Source: Clostridia bacterium (lineage in GTDB: Bacteria > Bacillota > Clostridia > Christensenellales > UBA1242). Taken from it: DNA of 6,580 nt. The DNA is taken from positions 1-6,580 of the forward strand of contig JAFZND010000007.1 in NCBI GenBank assembly GCA_017553065.1. The letters run 5' to 3'. A program made the position numbers and the translations under genes. How positions within the stretch are numbered: the stretch's first letter is position 1; each line of letters opens with the position of its first letter. Shown here piece after piece: positions 5,590 through 6,580 of this stretch. A model generated the notes under the pieces. It ran no database searches. It saw nothing but the letters and a program-made list of their open reading frames with translations, and had not been told where the DNA came from.

Positions 5590-5625
5590 CGCTTTGAATA
5601 TATAGTAATGGTCAAAGCGTTTTTT
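5590..5625 (+). terminator. Rho-independent terminator after uvrC
   Basis: CGCTTTGA (5590-5597) pairs with TCAAAGCG (5612-5619) around a 14-base AT-rich loop, with six T residues following. Outer G-T and A-T pairs with the preceding GAAAGG can lengthen the stem. The loop is larger than in the other terminators here. Confidence 0.8.
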
Positions 5626-5636
5626 CTATATAATAG

Positions 5637-5653
5637 ATATAACTAAGTTATAT
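5637..5653. promoter_or_regulatory. Perfect 8-1-8 inverted repeat upstream of murB
   Basis: ATATAACT-A-AGTTATAT is a perfect 17-bp dyad in the 115-bp uvrC-murB gap, extendable by AATA/TATT if G5636 is bulged. It is too AT-rich and has too small a loop for a terminator, so an operator is more plausible. I see no convincing -35/-10 pair for murB. TATTAT at 5674-5679 could be its -10, with a start near 5686. Confidence 0.45.
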
Positions 5654-5689
5654 TATTTAATTGTAAAATTTTTTATTATGGGGTAAAAT

Positions 5690-6580
5690 ATGAGTAGCAC
5701 AAGTAGGGTGTATGGCAAACTATCTAAAATATGCGAAACTGCCAAAAATGTAAATTTATCTAAATTTACATCAAATAAAATTGGCGGTGTGGCAAAGTTT
5801 ATGGTTAGCCCAAATAGTTTGGAGCAAATCATAAAAGTTTTGGATGTTATTGGTAAAGCACAAATTCCTTACATGGTGCTTGGCAACATGACTAATGTGC
5901 TAATAGACGATTATGATGGTGTGGTAATTAGAATTGCAAGCAATTTTGACGATGTAAAGGTGCATGGTGGTAAAATTATTGCATCAGCCGGTTGCTCACT
6001 ATCAAAAGTTTGCAGTATTGCCATGATGCATTCACTATCAGGCCTAGAAGAGCTATTTGGTATTCCTGGAACTGTTGGTGGAGCTGTGGTAATGAATGCT
6101 GGCGCATTTGGAAGCTCAATGGAAAATGTTACATCTAGTGTGATTGCTATTAGTGATGGCAAAATCACTCATTACACGCACAAAGAGTGCGAGTTTGGAT
6201 ACAGACACAGCATTTTTGACAATAAATTTGTTTTGTTTGTGCAGTTTGATTTGAAACGCGGAGACAAAAATCAAATTCAAACAAAGATGACTAAATATAT
6301 GGCAGATAGAAAAAATAGTCAGCCATTAGATTTGCCATCTTCGGGATGCACATTTAAAAACATTGATGGATTACCAATTGGAAAAATACTAGATCTAGAC
6401 GGATTCAAAGGGTATTCTGTTGGTGGAGCAAGTGTTAGTACAAAACATGCAAATTTTATAGTAAACAAAGACAATGCAACAGTATTTGATGTGATGCAAC
6501 TAATACAAAAGTTGCAAAATCACATTTTACAAAAATACAATGTTATGCCTCAAACTGAGATAAAAATTATAAGGAGAAAA
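5690..6580 (+). CDS. murB: UDP-N-acetylenolpyruvoylglucosamine reductase (3' end just outside window)
   Basis: Cytoplasmic FAD enzyme that reduces UDP-GlcNAc-enolpyruvate to UDP-MurNAc with NADPH in peptidoglycan synthesis. The frame is open for 297 codons to the window edge. It already contains the usual terminal E-I-K-I-I, so only a few residues at most are missing. FAD-domain motifs are K-I-G-G at 30-33, L-G-N-M-T-N at 64-69, and S-G-L-E-E-L-F-G-I-P-G-T-V-G-G-A at 117-132, then M-N-A-G-A-F. F-G-Y-R at 169-172 supplies the catalytic Arg. G-C-T-F-K-N at 219-224 has C220 at the proton-donor Ser position, and E290 is the C-terminal catalytic Glu. There is no room for the tyrosine-loop insertion of the E. 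coli (type I) enzyme, so it is type II. The start is the ATG at 5690, behind a weak GGGG at 5680-5683. murB near uvrC is a known clostridial arrangement. Confidence 0.95.
   Translation, partial: MSSTSRVYGKLSKICETAKNVNLSKFTSNKIGGVAKFMVSPNSLEQIIKVLDVIGKAQIPYMVLGNMTNVLIDDYDGVVIRIASNFDDVKVHGGKIIASAGCSLSKVCSIAMMHSLSGLEELFGIPGTVGGAVVMNAGAFGSSMENVTSSVIAISDGKITHYTHKECEFGYRHSIFDNKFVLFVQFDLKRGDKNQIQTKMTKYMADRKNSQPLDLPSSGCTFKNIDGLPIGKILDLDGFKGYSVGGASVSTKHANFIVNKDNATVFDVMQLIQKLQNHILQKYNVMPQTEIKIIRRK
6571..6576 (+). promoter_or_regulatory. Shine-Dalgarno for a following gene, inside the murB end
   Basis: AAGGAG encodes the Arg-Arg region at the murB C-terminus and is the right distance for a start codon a few bases past the window edge. 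In clostridia murB is often followed by rapZ, yvcK and whiA, so a rapZ-like gene is the first guess, by inference only. Confidence 0.5.

Noticed and set aside
1..6580. CRISPR arrays, transposases, tRNA or rRNA genes, and riboswitches.
   Set aside because: No regularly spaced direct repeats, terminal inverted repeats with a transposase, cloverleaf pattern or known aptamer motif was seen. The gaps are short and are filled by terminators and promoters.

Overview
The window comes from a low-GC bacterium, about one third G+C by eye, most likely a member of the Bacillota and close to the Clostridia. I base this on AT-rich codon use, GGAGG-type ribosome binding sites, compact rho-independent terminators after most genes, and uvrC followed by murB, an order known from clostridia. 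No species can be named from the sequence. All stops seen are TAA or TAG, and tryptophan is encoded by TGG in the recognised genes.

Layout. Bases 2-97 are the tail of an unrecognised gene that appears to share an operon with trpS (116-1102, tryptophanyl-tRNA synthetase). A strong hairpin at 1108-1138 then ends transcription from both sides. On the minus strand, 1140-1328 encodes a 62-residue protein with two leucine runs and a Cys-rich tail, preceded by a textbook GGAGGT site. It is divergent from an ArsR-type repressor gene (1437-1787). Next come two genes of nearly equal length (286 and 287 residues). The first (1842-2702) encodes a GNAT-type acetyltransferase. The second (2824-3687) appears to be a diverged paralogue that lacks key GNAT residues. 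uvrC (3760-5574) and murB (5690 to the window end, open) complete the window. A Shine-Dalgarno sequence in the last bases of murB suggests a further gene starts just outside.

How it fits together. trpS (translation), uvrC (nucleotide excision repair) and murB (peptidoglycan precursor synthesis) are housekeeping genes. Between trpS and uvrC lies an accessory block, 1140-3687: small Leu/Cys-rich protein, ArsR regulator, GNAT protein and degenerate GNAT protein. Each promoter region in the block carries a short inverted repeat, so one regulator could control several of these genes. That is inference only. The other notable point is initiation without a Shine-Dalgarno: uvrC has a perfect TATAAT placed so that transcription should start at or next to its ATG (a leaderless mRNA), and the first GNAT gene has a leader of only about 14 bases with no ribosome binding site.
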